64,000 bases of DNA, taken from the NCBI RefSeq assembly GCF_905200055.1, contig NZ_CAJKIS010000004.1, positions 1 to 64,000 on the forward strand. Direction: 5' to 3'. The position numbers and the translations under genes are program-made. Below the pieces are notes generated by a model that was given only the letters and a program-made list of their open reading frames with translations, had not been told where the DNA came from and did no database searches. Source of the stretch: an uncultured Fusobacterium sp. (lineage in GTDB: Bacteria; Fusobacteriota; Fusobacteriia; Fusobacteriales; Fusobacteriaceae). Each line of letters starts with the position of its first letter. The stretch's first letter is position 1. Positions 63,684 through 64,000 of the stretch are shown here, piece after piece.

Positions 63684-63835
63684 AATCCCTTCATCTCAAG
63701 ACAGATGAAGGGATTAAAACACTTATTCTATAATCCATTCCATCTATCAGGAGTTAGCACCACACTTTTTAATAAGCAGGTTGCTGAGATTTCAACGGGC
63801 CAGTCCCTCAATCTCTCTTGATGGTAATCTAAGTA
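63684..63835 (-). promoter_or_regulatory. SAM-I (S-box) riboswitch controlling metK
   Basis: The minus strand has the conserved S-box core: ATCAAGAGAG, GAGGGACTGGCCC, TGAAATCTCAGCAACC and GGTGCTAACTCC, closed by a P1 helix (ACCATC with GATGG). Downstream, AATCCCTTCATCT and its complement (63684-63715) form a terminator followed by TTTTTTATTTTT. Binding of SAM should favour the terminator and lower metK expression. Confidence 0.95.
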
Positions 63836-63852
63836 CACTCTTCTACATTTGA

Positions 63853-63881
63853 ATTATATAATTTTATACTTATTTTGTCAA
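63853..63881 (-). promoter_or_regulatory. Consensus promoter of the metK transcript
   Basis: On the minus strand a perfect TTGACA (63876-63881), 17 bases and a perfect TATAAT (63853-63858) predict a start near 63846, just before the riboswitch. Confidence 0.9.
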
Positions 63882-63895
63882 TAATATTTTTTATT

Positions 63896-64000
63896 TTATT
63901 TTTTTATTTGTCTTACTACATCAACTACTGATCCATCTCTATATTGAACTACTGCTACTACTCTATCTTCAAACTCAATAGCTTCCTCTTTTCCAGTCAT
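63896..64000 (-). CDS. citF: Citrate lyase alpha subunit, C-terminal end (partial)
   Basis: The last 34 codons of a leftward gene are present; the rest lies to the right of the window. They read through FEDRVVAVVQYRDGSVVDVVRQIKK, and this RVVAVV-YRDG-DVVRQI ending matches the C terminus of CitF, the citrate CoA-transferase subunit of citrate lyase. The ATG at the window edge is probably an internal Met. The call rests on one short stretch and is therefore tentative. Confidence 0.6.
   Translation of the reverse strand: MTGKEEAIEFEDRVVAVVQYRDGSVVDVVRQIKK

Noticed and set aside
63742..63835. tRNA-like sequence before metK
   Set aside because: Segments such as ttcaacgggcc recall a tRNA arm, but the whole stretch matches the S-box core and no cloverleaf with an anticodon can be drawn.

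Overview
The window looks like a stretch of a Fusobacterium chromosome. The sequence is very AT-rich, ribosome binding sites are strong AGGAGG-type sites, and promoters are clear sigma-70-type. The gene set combines Firmicute-like genes (rapZ, a long-form hibernation factor, a PIN-PhoH ATPase, an S-box riboswitch) with the outer-envelope genes of a diderm (LolD and LolC/E-like proteins, PbpC with a YfhM-type alpha-2-macroglobulin, MltG). The species cannot be fixed from the window. A sulfatase locus and a citrate lyase end fit the larger-genome fusobacteria, but that is inference.

Layout. 1-8 kb: a truncated repeat copy, a small cysteine-rich protein, sfsA and an Rrf2 regulator, then a leftward run rapZ-uvrC-lipoprotein-SpoIIE/RsbU phosphatase-DUF1385. 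8-18 kb: leftward translation and housekeeping genes (rarA-hisS-aspS, a structured RNA that may be 6S RNA, argS, secG, PIN-PhoH, an MBL hydrolase and an unusual thioredoxin reductase). 18-20.3 kb: short rightward genes (trmL, a glyoxalase-like protein, a MORN/YwqK-like protein, a STAS-like protein) and one leftward 25-codon hydrophobic peptide gene missed by usual length cut-offs. 20.3-24.4 kb: a ROK regulator-anion transporter-sulfatase operon. 24.6-30.1 kb: a peptide/nickel ABC transporter. 30.5-39 kb: YibE/F, rpsO with a structured leader, then mltG-B12 radical SAM-tilS-ftsH, and hpf. 39-50 kb: recQ-yfhM-pbpC-lolC/E-lolD, probably one operon concerned mainly with the envelope. 50-58.3 kb: alcohol dehydrogenase, mnmH, an M29 aminopeptidase, an alpha/beta hydrolase-like protein lacking its serine, an M16 peptidase, DUF1904 and yaaA. 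58.3-64 kb: a 320-bp inverted-repeat element, malic enzyme, a small orphan, a Gate-domain membrane protein, mtnN, metK under a SAM-I riboswitch, and the 3' end of a probable citF.

How genes work together. metK and mtnN form a methyl-cycle pair, although the nucleosidase appears to be exported. PbpC and the thioester-bearing YfhM are a known peptidoglycan repair/protease-inhibitor pair. The ROK, DASS and sulfatase genes form a self-contained sulfated-substrate module. tRNA-related genes (argS, aspS, hisS, tilS, trmL, mnmH) are frequent.

Most noteworthy. (1) A repeat family with 15-bp terminal inverted repeats has one complete copy (58335-58654) and one copy cut by the window edge (1-123); a hairpin inside it keeps its pairing despite base changes. 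(2) A TrxB homologue keeps its redox CxxC but lacks the usual NADPH-binding motifs. (3) A 25-residue membrane peptide gene has its own promoter, Shine-Dalgarno site and terminator. (4) A structured RNA lies between aspS and argS. (5) The MTA/SAH nucleosidase carries a signal peptide. No CRISPR array, tRNA, rRNA, prophage or transposase gene was seen.
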